Positions 11,936 to 23,827 of a stretch of DNA of 64,000 nt are shown one piece after another. The DNA lies in contig CM023540.1 of NCBI GenBank assembly GCA_013350335.1, positions 57,078,962 to 57,142,961 of the forward strand. The letters are read 5' to 3'. Below the pieces are notes generated by a model that saw only the letters and a list, made by a program, of their open reading frames with translations, had not been told where the DNA came from and did no database searches. Made by a program: the position numbers and the translations under genes. Origin of the DNA: Chimonanthus salicifolius (taxonomy: Eukaryota > Streptophyta > Magnoliopsida > Laurales > Calycanthaceae). The first letter of the stretch is position 1. Each line of letters begins with the position of its first letter.

Positions 11936-12563
11936 ATCTAGATGCAGAAGTCGAAGTCTTGTTCATTGATCCAATCTACTAGGATTGAAAAGCACTCTTC
12001 TTTACCCATACCCATTTTACCCATACCCATTTTACCTATACCCATTTTACCATACCTTTTTCCCACCTATCCATCGCCAATACCCATTTTCTCAGCCCAC
12101 CTACCCATCCTACCCATCAGTCTATGTCTAAGTCAGTTAGAGTCTTTAGTTTCATTTTTCGTTGAGTCAATCTAGCTTAGGTTCATTTCATGCACATCCA
12201 AAGGTACATCTAAACCCCGATTATTCGTTTTCTAAAATATTTCTTCTTTTACGCCTGGCCAGTGTAGACTAGGGAATATTGAGGACCATGTTCAATTTAT
12301 GTTTGGGGTATTGAGGTCATATTTCATTCATTTCATCCATCTAAAAAAATTTTAGGGGAGAGTAAGTTCAAACTAAGACCCCTTAAAAGACTTTTTTTAG
12401 CATTCATCATCCATCTTTGTCTTTGTGACCAGTAGACGTTAAAGAACTGGATAGAAGTCATGCACCTAGACGGTCGAGTTTTTATCTTCGGATTGTGTCT
12501 GTCTAGAACACAAGTTCCCCTAGACTTGTGTAGGAAAATCATTTCCTTAGCTATGAGGGTGAG
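11936..12563 (+). other. Second Athila copy, post-pol spacer, left part
   Basis: Collinear with 5670-6280, including the first GAGAGTAAGT module near 12358. It ends at GTGAG (12559-12563), the target duplication of the solo LTR that follows. No intact gene. Confidence 0.75.
12006..12050. repeat. 15-bp minisatellite, three copies
   Basis: Three copies of CCATACCCATTTTAC, the third with one change. The matching part of the first Athila copy (5715-5810) is only loosely repetitive. Confidence 0.85.
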
Positions 12564-15244
12564 TGTTTATGTGTTTTAAATTTGTAAATCTCGCAAGCGC
12601 ACGAACCATTCATAGTACAGCGATCGAGTACGAGGTCAAACCCAAAGGAAACATTCAAAATATATGAAATTCAAAATACACACGCATCAATTTTTATGTT
12701 TCTGCGAAAACCAAGATTCATAATTAAATTCAGGATAGAAAATCAAATTTAATCTCAAAAGTACATTTCCAAGTAATCAAATCTTCATTCAAATAAATAT
12801 ATCTACAATTTTAGAGTGTTGATTAAAAGTGATTAAAATAATATTTTAATAAAGAATTTATAAACAATCTCACCACACATCCTAATTCACGAAATTTAGT
12901 TCTAATTAAATTTAATCTTAACTAGTTAATCAAGTTGTTAGGGAGGGTATAAATACATGAAATAAATACATTTTAAAAGAATTAAAGATTTAGAAAGAAA
13001 AGCTAAAATACAACATTCAAATGAAATAAAATAAACATGAAAAATAAATCAGCAAGAAAAATAAATGACATAAATAAAAATGCGGTAACGTAAAAGGTGG
13101 TTGTTTGGAAAAGACCGTTCATCGCCAAAAACATTAAAATAAACATACGACCTGGATTTGAAATTCAAGTAAAAATCTAAGTTCCAGTTCATGTTTATCA
13201 TCAACGTTAAAATTCATAAACTTTAAATTAAAATATCAAACCTTAGTAACTTAGATCTAACAATCTTAACCTAAGTCCTAATTGTTTCATGTCCGATTAA
13301 ATAATTAAAGCATGCAATCTTAAAAACGAATCAATGATAATCATAAAAGGAAATTAGAAATTGGATGTTTCAAGATTCTAAACGAGTTGTCCTTTGATTA
13401 TTTATTGGACAAATTAAATATATGATTGATTGAATATAAGATATTTTGAAATTGAAATTACAAAAGAAACTCACTTGTGAAATTCGAATTCTTTGTGTAT
13501 TCTTGAGTCTTCTCTTGGTCTTCTATTCAATCCTTTGGTCCTCTTTGACTCTATAGTCAAATTTGAGTTTCTTATGTGGGATACTGGGCTATTTATAGGA
13601 CTTGGGATTGAATGGATGGCTATGATCAAATCTAGTTTAAGTTAATGGGTAAAAGGTTGGGATTAGATCTAACTTTACATGGGTAGCTAGGATTAAAAGA
13701 TAGAAAATTAGGGCTTCCTAGTGCTATGGTTGATTTTAGTGGCTTGGGATCCAAGCTAGCTTGGTGGCTAAACAATGGAGGAGAAGAAATATGAATTGGA
13801 TTGAGGAAAGGGATTTTCGAAAATGGCTTGTGTATTTAGGGTTTTGGGTTGTGCAATGATATGAACGGCTAGGATTAAATGGATGGATGAATGAATGGAT
13901 GAGATGATGAGACGATGAGGTGGCTAGGTGGAGGGTTGACCTATGAAATTCGAATGGGATAGGAAGGAGATAGGAAAATCGTGTGAAACATGGAGGATTG
14001 GGATGATGAGGTGTGTAGGGATCTTAGAAGTGTATTTGGATGGATTTTTATCTAAGTGCATGGATAAATTATTGGGCTAAAATCGTGTGTGATGGGGATA
14101 GTGAGGTGGTAAAAATCGTGTATGGCTAATCTTGGATTGGATTTGGAAAAAAGTTAGAATCTAAGTGAGGTGGCAAGCTTGGAGAGGAATCCTAGGAATT
14201 ATCATGCGTTGGAGGCTTCCTAAGATTGTGTGTGTCGTGTGATGCAATGCACTATGCATGAACATCTAGATTTTAGGATTTAATGAGATACCTAGGGTGG
14301 AATGAGATGAAACATGAAATGGAGGGCTAGGATTAAATGATCCTAGATCTAATGGCTATGATGCATGATGGGTGATCTAAATGGATAATGGATAGATGGT
14401 GCATGGATGATCCTACTCCTAAGGTTTATTTATATGATGGATGGTTTGGATGTCCTAAATCTAATCATGATGTATGAACGGATTGGATTGACTGATTGGA
14501 TCTAGGGTTTGATGATATGAAATGCATGAGATGAATGAGATGCATGAAATGAACGGTTTGGATTGGTTGATGGGGTTCATGGATAGTGTGGATGGGAGAT
14601 TGGAAATTGGATGGTTAAGATTAGATGGGTAGGATGGATCATGGAGATGGGCTTTTGGGTTTGGACCTAAAATGGATTTGGGCTTAGGGTTGGTAAACTT
14701 GGATTTGAACCTGGAGTATTTGATCTTTAAATTGGACTTGTACTTGAATTGGAGACTTGGACTTAAGCTTGCTGGGCTTGAATTCACTCTGGCATGGCCC
14801 ACATTGGGAAATGCGCCTGAAGTACTTGGCTTGGCCCAGTGTCTGGCATTTGGAGCAAAGTTTGGCCCAGTTGCAGTGGATCTCTGGCCCATAGATCTTG
14901 ATTTCAACTCTTGGCCTTTTAATTGCAGACTTTGATTTTAAAATTAAATAATTAATCAATACCACTAAAATTCTAAATATTGAATAAATCTAAACTCTCA
15001 TAAATGGATCCATATTATCCAATTTACATTAAAAACCCAAAGTGGCATGAATTAATTATGAAATTCTACAATTTCCATTTTAAGCCCTCTTCCGGCAATT
15101 ATCCATTGTTTTATGCATGAATCCTGTTTTCCATCTTTTTATTTACAAAACTAGAAAAAACCATTCAATGTATCTTTTATATACAAAATCAAGGCTAACT
15201 GAATTATAATTAAAGGGTAAAAATGTAAGATTTTAGACTCAATA
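12564..15244 (-). mobile_element. Solo LTR, Athila type, minus strand
   Basis: Flanked by a perfect 5-bp target duplication GTGAG (12559-12563 and 15245-15249), inside otherwise collinear Athila spacer sequence. The plus strand starts TGTTTATGTG and ends ACTCAATA; the final CA has decayed to TA. The minus strand reads TATTGAGTCTAAAAT, like the Athila LTR start TGTTGAGCACTAAAAT, so the LTR points left. Length is 2681 bp. The overlapping open frames on both strands near 14461-14965 are low-complexity and are not genes. Confidence 0.88.
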
Positions 15245-15249
15245 GTGAG

Positions 15250-16136
15250 GAAGCTAGAAATCCAAGAGGAGCAACCCAGACCTCTCTATGGTCGAAGCAC
15301 TCCGGTTGCAAAAAGTAAAACTAAGAGGCTAGGTATCTGTCACAAATGTGGACGTTGAAATTGCAATAGAATAATATCTGATCAAGGATTTCGTTGTGTG
15401 ACAGCAGTAAATTATAAATCTATAAGCACGAATAGGCAGATTTATTTGGACCTAGTCTAATGTAGAGTAAGTCTAAAAAGACTGAGACCCCTTGAACTCC
15501 AAATAACTATTGAATTTCACTTATCGGCCTATAAATGTCTTCACAATCTGACGTTAAATGAGTCATAATCTAGCTTATACAAAGATAGACAGAATCATTT
15601 TTAGAGAAGAGTAAGTGAGGACTTAGACTTCTTGGGGTTTAAATACTGCCAATTTTAGTTTAAAAGAGATTACCTGTGTCTTGACGATCTGATGGAAAAA
15701 GGGTCACATTTTTAGCATTAAGACATGAATAAAAATCATTGTATCATACTTTTTCGAAAAGATTTTTATGAGATTTGCACTTGGAAACATCTGTACACAG
15801 CCATATTAAGTTTATTCTGAAAAAAAAAATGTTCATGAGTCGAGTGATCACTAGAGGAATACTAGTGGAGACTTAAACCCAGTGAGTTTTAGATCTAGTC
15901 TTTTCTTCTGAGGGTATAAGTAAATTCCAATTTACTTTGATAAGCGCACTAAGTCATTGTTGATCTCATTACTCTTCATTTTGGTCATATTACTGAGAAC
16001 GCCAATAAATTTGAATTAGTACACCTGAAATTTTTCTGAATCTATTTGAAACAATGAAATGACATGTTGAAGCTTAGGATATGATATAGGCCATTTTTGG
16101 ATCGTTTCAGCATTTAAACCTACCTATTTTGGTCAT
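15250..16136 (+). other. Second Athila copy, post-pol spacer, right part
   Basis: Continues the spacer after the solo LTR and is collinear with 6287-7140. It holds the decayed Cys-motif frame (stop inside CHKCGR*NC) and the second and third GAGTAAGT modules (near 15463 and 15607). Similarity to the first copy ends at about 16136, where another repeat begins. Confidence 0.75.
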
Positions 16137-16540
16137 CTTCGGTCGATACTGTGCGTATTGGCCGAGATGTATCGGGTTTTTGAACGTTGATGTATCTCGG
16201 CCAATACGTATAGTATCAGCTAGAGAGAGAAAAGTTCGGCCAAATATCGACTGATTTTTAATTTTTATTTAAAAATAAATAAATATCGGCGTGGGCCCAA
16301 TCGATATCTCGGTCGATATTAGTCTGATATGGGGGAATATAGGTCGATATTTCAAATATCGGCAGATATTTATATTTTTAAAATATATTTTTTTCAAAAC
16401 AACCTTTTTTATTTTTTTAAATAATTTTTTCAAAAAAAAAAACCATCGAGATTTTCAAAAAAAAAATGAGGAGAGAGAAAAAACTCGGCCTAGATCTCGG
16501 CCGAAAATTCCGCTGTGCCGAATTTTTGACCCCTGACTGA
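16137..16540. repeat. Hairpin-rich repeat with CGATAT/TCGGCC motifs
   Basis: Interrupts the Athila spacer. It opens with a 29-nt inverted repeat (16145-16173 and 16189-16217, 25 of 29 positions matching, loop 15 nt), followed by many short GGTCGATAT, ATATCGG and CTCGGCC motifs and A/T runs. It may be a non-autonomous DNA transposon, but I could not define terminal repeats or a target duplication. Confidence 0.5.
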
Positions 16541-17013
16541 GATACAGATTACGTGGAATTTAGATAATTCCTGAATTATTTATTTCCATGTTGGGTAAAA
16601 TAAGAAATCGAAGATGCAATTCTAAAATCCAACAGAATTCGAATTCAAATAGAATAATGTATTTTGATATTCCAAATCCTGAATGACTTCTGAAGAAATC
16701 TTAGAATCTATCTTAGTATTTCCAACAACTAGCAGATATATAAGGCTGAGGAAGATTCTCCAAATTCAAAAATTAACAAGAATTGGTAATTCCACAATTT
16801 TGTAATTATAAATTCTACAATTTTCTACCACCATAGGTTATCATTGAAAATAGGGTCATATATTAATTGATGTCTAAGAATTCTTCCTTCTGTAATTACC
16901 ACAAACCAATTATGTTTACGAAGATTGGAAATATATCCTAAATGATTTCTGTAATGACTTGAGTATCCAACTAAAAAAACTAGTTTATTTGGTGGAGTGA
17001 TCCAAATCCATTA
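16541..17013. other. Unassigned AT-rich sequence
   Basis: No ORF, repeat or match to other parts of the window was recognised. Confidence 0.5.
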
Positions 17014-17500
17014 TGTCAAGCCCTGTCCCGCCAGGGTCTAGACGCGACGATTTTTTTTTTCTAGCACTAGGTACTCACTAAATAGTGGAAGTCTTAATTC
17101 AACATCGTGGCCTTTACTCAAAAGTTCAAACACAACATCCGACAATCTCAGACCCAACCACAACGCAACCGATTAAGTTCTTAGGCAGTTGGAAGGGTCA
17201 TAATGGTCCCGTTTAGGCTCCAGCTCCAATAGATAGAACCCACCTAACACCGTAGTATGAGGATACACCACTAGTCAGAAGGCAGTCTTTAACTCTGATT
17301 TCCATTTTTTCTCAAGCCTATAGAAAATGTCACACATCCTCTTCATGTGGACTCAAACATGTACAATAGCACTCACCATAAACTAATGACACATACCCAT
17401 CAGAATTGCCTATAAGAAACGAATTAGTTTTATCAATGTTTATTGTACCTCAACCAGACACAAATAAGGGTTTATTATACTCAAACAAAACATAGCTATT
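17014..17500 (-). mobile_element. Probable 3' terminal piece of H-type LTR
   Basis: The plus strand starts TGTCAAGCCCTGTCCCG followed by GACGCGACG and a T-run. This matches in layout the end of the LTR at 19467 (TGTCACGCCCCGACCCG), read in reverse complement. It is a plausible outer end of the 3' LTR of the minus-strand H element, whose LTR start is at 46922, with later insertions in between. The join is inferred from layout, not from long matches. Confidence 0.4.
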
Positions 17501-18238
17501 CCTGTTTCTTTGACCAAGTGTGTCTACTTGCCTTGGATGCTTGGAAGATGTGAAGATCAGAAGATTCGAGGTCTGAGCTTACCGGGACATCTCATCATGT
17601 GTTTGGCAACTTATTCAGGTATGTTAAACATAGATTGACCCTAGGCATCAATTCGGTGACCTTAAGAAAACCCCATTATGAAATAAAGGGCTAAAAGCAC
17701 AAATTCTGGAGAAACACATTTTTCCCAGTTCGAGCCTCTTGAGGAATCCTTAGCCCCTCAGCAGCATGAACTATCTATCGTTTTTCATCATTCCCAGTTA
17801 GAGCCACTCGGTAGCACGCTCCCAAGCCCCTCGAGGTTAGCCATTATTCATCTTGTTGTACTTTCCTTATTTGACCACAAGTTGACCCTGAGATGAATTA
17901 CCAAATATGGTATTCGAGCCCCTCGAGCACTCTCTCAAGCCTTTCGAGAGTACTCTCTCAAGCCCCTCAAGGCCTTCGGAAACTAGCCATTAGTTTAAGT
18001 TGAAACTCTATATATATACCTGACCTCTCTTAGTTTTATATACACCAGTGAAACCAAAAACGAAACCCTAATCTATTATAGGGTATTCCAAGCCATTTCC
18101 TTCCCATCTCTTCCTTCCAAGCATCCATGAAAATCTAGGGAGATGACCAATCCTTTAAAGAAGAAGAGACTTTGAGAAACCATCTAGGACATCCTATAGA
18201 ATCCTTTTGTCTTAGCCTTGCATCCATGTTAGGGTTGC
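17501..18238 (+). mobile_element. LTR-like segment, left part (possibly copia)
   Basis: Contains GAGCCCCTCGAG-type repeats, a CTATATATATACC TATA-like stretch near 18010 and CGAAACCCTAAT, the look of a plant LTR promoter region. The sequence continues after the inserted element at 36105. Both termini are uncertain. The style resembles SIRE/Maximus copia LTRs, but I cannot prove it. GTTGC at 18234-18238 is the target duplication of the next element. Confidence 0.35.
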
Positions 18239-19466
18239 TGTTGTGCAAATTTTAAATTTATAACTCGCAAGTGCACGAATCATTAGATAGTATAATGATT
18301 GAGTGTGAGGTCGAACCCATCGGAACTTAGGAAGATATATCCGTGAAAAATATACATTTGAATTATGTAATTTAAGAAATTTAGAAAACAAGGAGATGAA
18401 TCATAAATATGGAATTAATTATCTAATCTAAGAAATTTAATTTTAATATAAAAACATTCTAAAAATATAAAACATGGTCTTAAATTAAAAACCACATAGA
18501 ATTTAACAATTAAAAAGATTTTATTTTAATGGAAAATCAAAATTTACCTAAATTCAATTAAGATGGTGGATTGAATCTAAAAATTATAAATAATCTCAAT
18601 CTAACTTAGAATTCAAAATGAAGATGCAATTAATTAATTTACCAACCTAATTCCACAATTTTCAAGAATTTGAAGTATAAATAAAAGAAAGCAAAAATAA
18701 CATCTAAATTACCTATATACATATTTACAATGGAACTGGATCAAAAAATTAAGGAGGCATTATTAAAAATAAAATCAAGGCCTAGAATATGGAGCTCACT
18801 TAAATTATCAACCATGCATTCCAATTTTTCATTTATTAAAATTCTCATTATAATAATTATGAAATTGATTATACTAACAAAATTCAATTCAAGTCTTAGT
18901 CTAGATAAAATTTCTACTTGTAATTCCAAATCCAAATATTTCATCCACTCTTAAAAAGAGCCTTAGATTGGAAAAATCAAGTTCTACCTATCCTAAATAT
19001 TTCATCCACTCTCCTCGAATATCTTAGAATAACTTCAATCATAACATCATAAAAAGAATCAAAATATAATCAAATTCTCATCACACATAAATTAAATAAT
19101 TGGACGACCATAATTCTAAATAAATCCACCCTTCATTTATTTATAAAATATGAAATTAAAAATTCCTACACAATTGGAATTTTGGAATTAAAGACATAAG
19201 AAAAATACAATGTAAATCAAAATCCACCAACCTTATAACCCAATCTGGATCAATGATCCCACCATCTTTCTCCTTCTCATCTTCCTCTCCTCTCATTGGC
19301 ACAACCTTTTCTTCAATGCCCAAAGTTCAATTTTCTCAATGGGAGAGGGCTAGTATTTATAGATGAAAGGAGGTGGAATGAATGACTTATATTTAAAGAT
19401 TTAAATAAATCAAGGGACATATGGAGCGCTGACATGGTTTGTGCTAAACATAGAATGGCTTAAAGG
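18239..19466 (-). mobile_element. Athila-type solo LTR, left part
   Basis: The plus strand starts TGTTGTGCAAATTTTAAA with AACTCGCAAGTGCACGAA, the reverse complement of an Athila-type LTR end (compare 12564 onward). It continues at 35346-36104. Target duplication GTTGC is perfect (18234-18238 and 36105-36109). It is interrupted at AAAGG (19462-19466) by another solo LTR. Total LTR length without the insert is about 2.0 kb. No gene: the opposed short frames near 18730-18954 mirror AT-rich sequence. Confidence 0.82.
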
Positions 19467-20071
19467 TGTCACGCCCCGACCCGAAGAGTGGGCCCGGAAC
19501 ATCACTGATTTTTTTTTTTTTTTTTGAAACTAAACTCAAGAATTCTAACTGGGCCAGATCAACGATTAGGCCTAAAGGTCACACATGATCCCAACATGTG
19601 GACTCAAACACATACCATAAGTCTACCCAAAAGAGACACAACCATAAACACATAATTCCAACAATGAATTATTACTACAACATCATCAGAGTTATACAGA
19701 ACACATAGTAGTTCAATACATCAAGTCAATACAAACTAAGTACCACACGCGGTACTTTACATAAGCGAATGGTTCAAGGAACCAAAAAGCAAAGATAACG
19801 GAATTCCCCTCAGTGGGAATCCCAAGGCAACGCAGTAGCTTATCCATCCTAAGTTTCATACGGAGGGTTCTCCTCCTCGGGTACATCTCCTGAAATGTGA
19901 GTGGTGTGAGCTTACTAGCCCAGTGAAGGAAATATAACAATGCATTCTAATGAAATATCAGGTTAGTAAATAATCAACATTTGTAATATAATATCTCATA
20001 CTTGACAATAATCTCTCAATGTCAAGTATAATCTCATTATCATTTCCATAACTACTGTCATCCAACGTAAC
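19467..20071 (-). mobile_element. Solo gypsy LTR (family C), left part
   Basis: The plus strand starts TGTCACGCCCCGACCC. The LTR resumes at 32707 and ends GGGTTAGGGTATTACA at 35340. The flanks carry a perfect AAAGG duplication (19462-19466, 35341-35345), so this is a complete solo LTR of 3239 bp once element A is removed. Orientation is minus, because GTCGGGGCGTGACA resembles the 3' ends of the A and S LTRs. Confidence 0.85.
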
Positions 20072-21153
20072 TATAACACCCCAATTTCTCAATGAAGTGG
20101 ATAATTACGAAAATGCCCCTGGTTTGTTAAATTAATTATTTTGAGATGTCAAATAAGGAAATGGTGGGGCCCATTGCTCAAATTAAGGTCATATGAGCAC
20201 ATTATAAATGTCAAGTTTGATTGGATGGGTAATGAACATCAATTGGGTCGAAAATGGCTAAATGGGTCAAAGGGCCCAATTGGACCTAATGGGTCAAAAT
20301 AGATGATTTGACCATTGTGTAAGCTCAAATTAAATGGGGTCAAGCTGAACTGATTAGAAGTCAGGTATAGCAAAAATGGGTAGGCTTGAAACACAAGTGG
20401 AAACCAATTAAAAATGGCAAAAATCAGCCCATGAATGGGTCATGTTGTCAAAACGAGTCAAGGGGCTGATTGGGGACCCAATGGGTCGGGTTGACTAAGT
20501 TGACCACGGATGACAGTGTGGGCCCTCAATTGAACTCAAGTGTGAGCTAATTCAGCTTGATTTGGAATGATTTGAAGTGAGTTTGATTTAAGAAAAGAGT
20601 TGACTCAAATATGGAGCATTAAATGTGATGAGTTGGATGAGTTGGTTTATAATAAAAATATCATGAGTTAAGTGAGTCAAGAGGAGGTGGAACTGAGTTG
20701 TAATCTCACACAACACTTGATCAGAATCAATCTCAGCCATTGGTATGAAGAGGTGCCTTGGCAAAGCCAAGGGACACCAAGGTTGGGCGGCGTCAATCCA
20801 TTGAATGGATGCAATGGTTCATTTCCAGGGGGTGCAACGTTTGGCACCAAGGTGTGTCTTGGTTGACACCCAATGCCCCATCGGTTTTAACAAAATTAAA
20901 TAGGGAGGATGAATGGGAGTTGGGGCTGAAACTACAAAAGGTGAATGTTACCTTTCTTGGCCGTTTTTGTCATTGCAAATCCAAGATTTTCCCATCTCTC
21001 TCTCCCTCTCTTCTAGTCGTTTTTCTGGCTAGAACAGCAGAGGTTTTTGGCACCAGTTATTCAAGCACAAACCAGCAAAGAATTAAGGAAAGAAAGAAGA
21101 AATAAAAGGGAGAAACCAAGGATCAAAGGCAAGAAGGAAGTTTGGAAAATTTG

Positions 21154-21159
21154 GAAAGT
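21154..21159 (+). promoter_or_regulatory. Decayed splice-donor-like site in 5' LTR
   Basis: TTTG/GAAAGT here corresponds to TTTG/GTAAGT in the 3' LTR (30485-30490). The invariant GT has become GA, so this copy has lost the candidate donor. Confidence 0.4.
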
Positions 21160-21279
21160 ATCTATGTGTTATTTTGGTTTAATAACATGGAACAAATGGG
21201 GTATGTATTGGGCCAGGGTTATAGCCGAATACACCAAGGTTTTAACCTTGATTTATAGAGGTTTTAAAATGGTAAAGAT

Positions 21280-22180
21280 GACCATTGGGTTCGGTCACCA
21301 TGGAGGGCCGAACCCCATGTAAAAGATTGGTTGGTTTTCATGTTTTGAAACATGGAAACCATGGAGTCTTTGTGGACTGTTTTTGAGTTTTATTTGAGAT
21401 TCAAATGCATGTTTTAAAGAGGGTTAAAAACATGGATCTGAATGACATAAGGACTAAAGGTATCATGGGTCTAAAACAGCGGTTTAAAATTGATGAAATG
21501 GACCATTTGGATCGGGCATCTTGGATGGCCAAATCCCATGAAGTATGATGGTCATTTGGACAAGTTGATGAACTTAGTTGGATGGTTTTGAGAGGTAAAA
21601 ATGCAGCAATGCTATACTGATATTATATGTTAAAATGACACCTAAAACATGTTTGAAAGACCAAAACATGGACATAGGGTTCGGCCACCTTGGATGGCCG
21701 AACCCCATGTAAGTTTTTGATGGTTTTGGTGAGTTAAAAACCATATAAAGTTATGGTGTTCTTATGGCAATGAATGGAATAACATGTTTACTGTTTTGGT
21801 GGATTATTATGCGGCTGAACCATGTATAATTCATGGTTGAGTTAGCATGATTAAACCATGAGTAATCATGGTGATTATTGGATCAAGGGAACCCTAGGGT
21901 TCGGCTATGAGTATGGCCGAACCCCATAGGGATGTTTTGAGATAAATGGACTGTTATGGATGGGAGGTTATGATTGTTTTTAATTAAGGAACCATACATG
22001 ATAAGTTATGGACTATGGGATGAAAATCTATAGGATGTGGTTCAGCCATGTAGTAAGGCTGAACCCCATCAACAATTATTTGATGGAATGGGTTAAGTAA
22101 TTAAGAGTTGATTGAATGAAAAAGGAAGTTAAATCCTAAGTTGGTGATGTTCGGCCAAGGGAATAACCGAACCCCACATG
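21280..22180 (+). repeat. GGTTCGGCC palindrome array in A 5' LTR
   Basis: Six palindromic units near 21282, 21505, 21676, 21893, 22037 and 22148, of the form GGTTCGGCC...GGCCGAACCCCATG; some arms are decayed. The 3' LTR repeats the array at about 30610-31510. Confidence 0.85.
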
Positions 22181-22504
22181 ATGTGGTTGGGTCTTAGATG
22201 TGAATGAATAAGTAAATGATAGTATGATTTACTGATTGTTATGGACAAGGTACCAGAAGTTGACGACGTGCGAGTTGTGACCGGGTGACGCTAAAGAAAG
22301 ATCAAGTACTGAAGTGAATCTTCAGTAGGTTTCCTACCTACTTGTAACCACAGTTTTATCCTAGTTTTCTTTATGAGACTCTTTTGTATTTTATGTGGTT
22401 TTGAATGATATATTATGCATTTACAAATGGCATACAAAGCATTGGCATCTCATGCATGGACATGGGATGATGACTGAGGTTCTACAGTGTTGCAATTATG
22501 AGTT

Positions 22505-22600
22505 ACGTCCTGCTTAGGCGATGAGAGTCCCGCCAGGAGGAGTAACATGATGATCATAGTCACATGGGTCTCCTTAGGCGATGAGAGTCCCGCCAGGAGG
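22505..22600 (+). repeat. Two tandem hairpins, loop ATGAGAGTCC
   Basis: Loops at 22521-22530 and 22581-22590 (60 bp apart). Each is flanked by GGCG/CGCC and, in the second, an outer CTCCT/AGGAG with a TA bulge. A third hairpin at 22714-22737 has the stem CTTGACG/CGTCAAG and a different 10-nt loop. The unit is related to the arrays at 336-537 and 61391-61546. Confidence 0.75.
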
Positions 22601-22886
22601 ACTAATATGTGATATGAATCAACTCAATGATGAAGCGTCTTTCCACAGGTAACGAGGTTTACTGTGGATTACCTTATCATGTGAGACCCAAATGGAAGTG
22701 TATTGTGATTTACCTTGACGGTGCGAGGCACGTCAAGTGATGGCTGTGAATGTACATGATGGGAGAGACTCATTGCATGTGCATACTTCATAGCATGGTT
22801 TTACCTGTTTTTACTAATCATGTACTATGATATATATGCATGTTTTATATGCTAATCATGTGGTAGCCCTGATTCGGGAACCTACT

Positions 22887-22907
22887 AGGCGCGTTGATCT
22901 AACGCCC
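22887..22907 (+). other. Conserved LTR hairpin (GGGC type)
   Basis: AGGCGCGTT and AACGCCC around GATCT. It is the same element as 57-77, 41170-41190 and 61694-61714; the 3' LTR copy keeps GGGCGCGTT. Confidence 0.6.
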
Positions 22908-23380
22908 TAATTCTATCCTCAGAGGAGAATGCAGGTACAAGGAAAGGGAAAGAAAGGTCGATGACCGGGAGGGGAGCCGAGCCTAAGCGCTTGAATGTTG
23001 AACTGGACTTCTTTTTTTACTGTCATTTGAATTTATAATTTGTGGACATGTAATAAGTTATTACTTTGCTATGGTTTGATGAGGTTACTACTATGGATGG
23101 TTATTTATGTTAATTAATATTTGAGACTGTTACTTGCTATCTAGTCATTCTATTCCGCAAATAGTCTAGTTTATTCCGCAAGTTGTTGTTAGTTCCATGT
23201 GTGGTTTATCATCATGGTCTAGTCCATGTACACATGGGTGGCCAGTTAAGGTTCAGACTTGAGTAGTCTGAACTTAACTCGCGTCGTGACGCCGCCCGTT
23301 CTCTTTCACTCTGTGTTTCTTTCAAAAGAAATTTTCAGACTCTGATTTTCGGAAGGGTGGAAAGTGCAGGGCGTTACAGT

Positions 23381-23392
23381 TGATATCAGAGC
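23381..23392 (+). other. Element A primer-binding site
   Basis: TGATATCAGAGC lies two bases after the LTR end. It is one change from TGGTATCAGAGC, the usual plant site complementary to the 3' end of initiator tRNA-Met, which is intact in element G. Confidence 0.85.
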
Positions 23393-23827
23393 GAAACGGG
23401 AAGTTGAATCATCGAAGTAAGATTAAGACGGTTTCATGTCTCACTGATGGATAAGAATCCCAACTGACCGACTTTTCGGAGTCCGCTGACTGGGGGCCGG
23501 ATTAATTTACTTCGAGTGACTCAGACTGAACAATCAATCTGAGAACGACAATGAAAGATAGCAAAGTAAAGTACAGTCATCATAATTGGACATATCAAAC
23601 ATAGCAAAGTAGGATGTACTCCCCTGAAACTCCCACATTGAAAAACAAAAAAAAAACAGGAATTTAGAGATTTCCCCAGAAACAAAAGAACACAAAGAGT
23701 GATGATTTGGTAATCTTCCCAAACAAAGTACATGATATTATGCATGATCAAATTCCCCTGAAAACCAAGAGTGGTTTATTTAGAATTGTTGTTGAATATT
23801 CTTGTGTTCTACTGATATGATACAGAT
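23393..23827 (+). other. Element A leader with acceptor-like site
   Basis: Non-coding leader, collinear with 62281-62854 of element G. It ends in ATACAG (AG at 23824-23825) two bases before the ATG of the extra ORF, with a CTGAT branch-point-like motif about 15 nt upstream. The short open frames on the opposite strand are not supported. Confidence 0.6.

Larger units (their letters stand above)
20072..23378 (+). mobile_element. Element A 5' LTR
   Basis: Starts TATAACACCCC (the 3' LTR has TGTAACACCCC, so one end base has mutated) and ends GGGCGTTACA. Length is 3307 bp. A CT-rich stretch at 20996-21025 is a probable transcription start region. Downstream lie a decayed donor (GAAAGT, 21154-21159), the palindrome array, tandem hairpins and the GGGC hairpin. 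Open frames near 20588-21322 are not conserved genes. Confidence 0.93.

Noticed and set aside
14461..14965. Overlapping open frames on both strands in the solo LTR
   Set aside because: Low-complexity, mirror-image frames (rich in Leu/Asp on one strand, Pro/Ser on the other) in an LTR; no domain and no conservation in the related LTRs.
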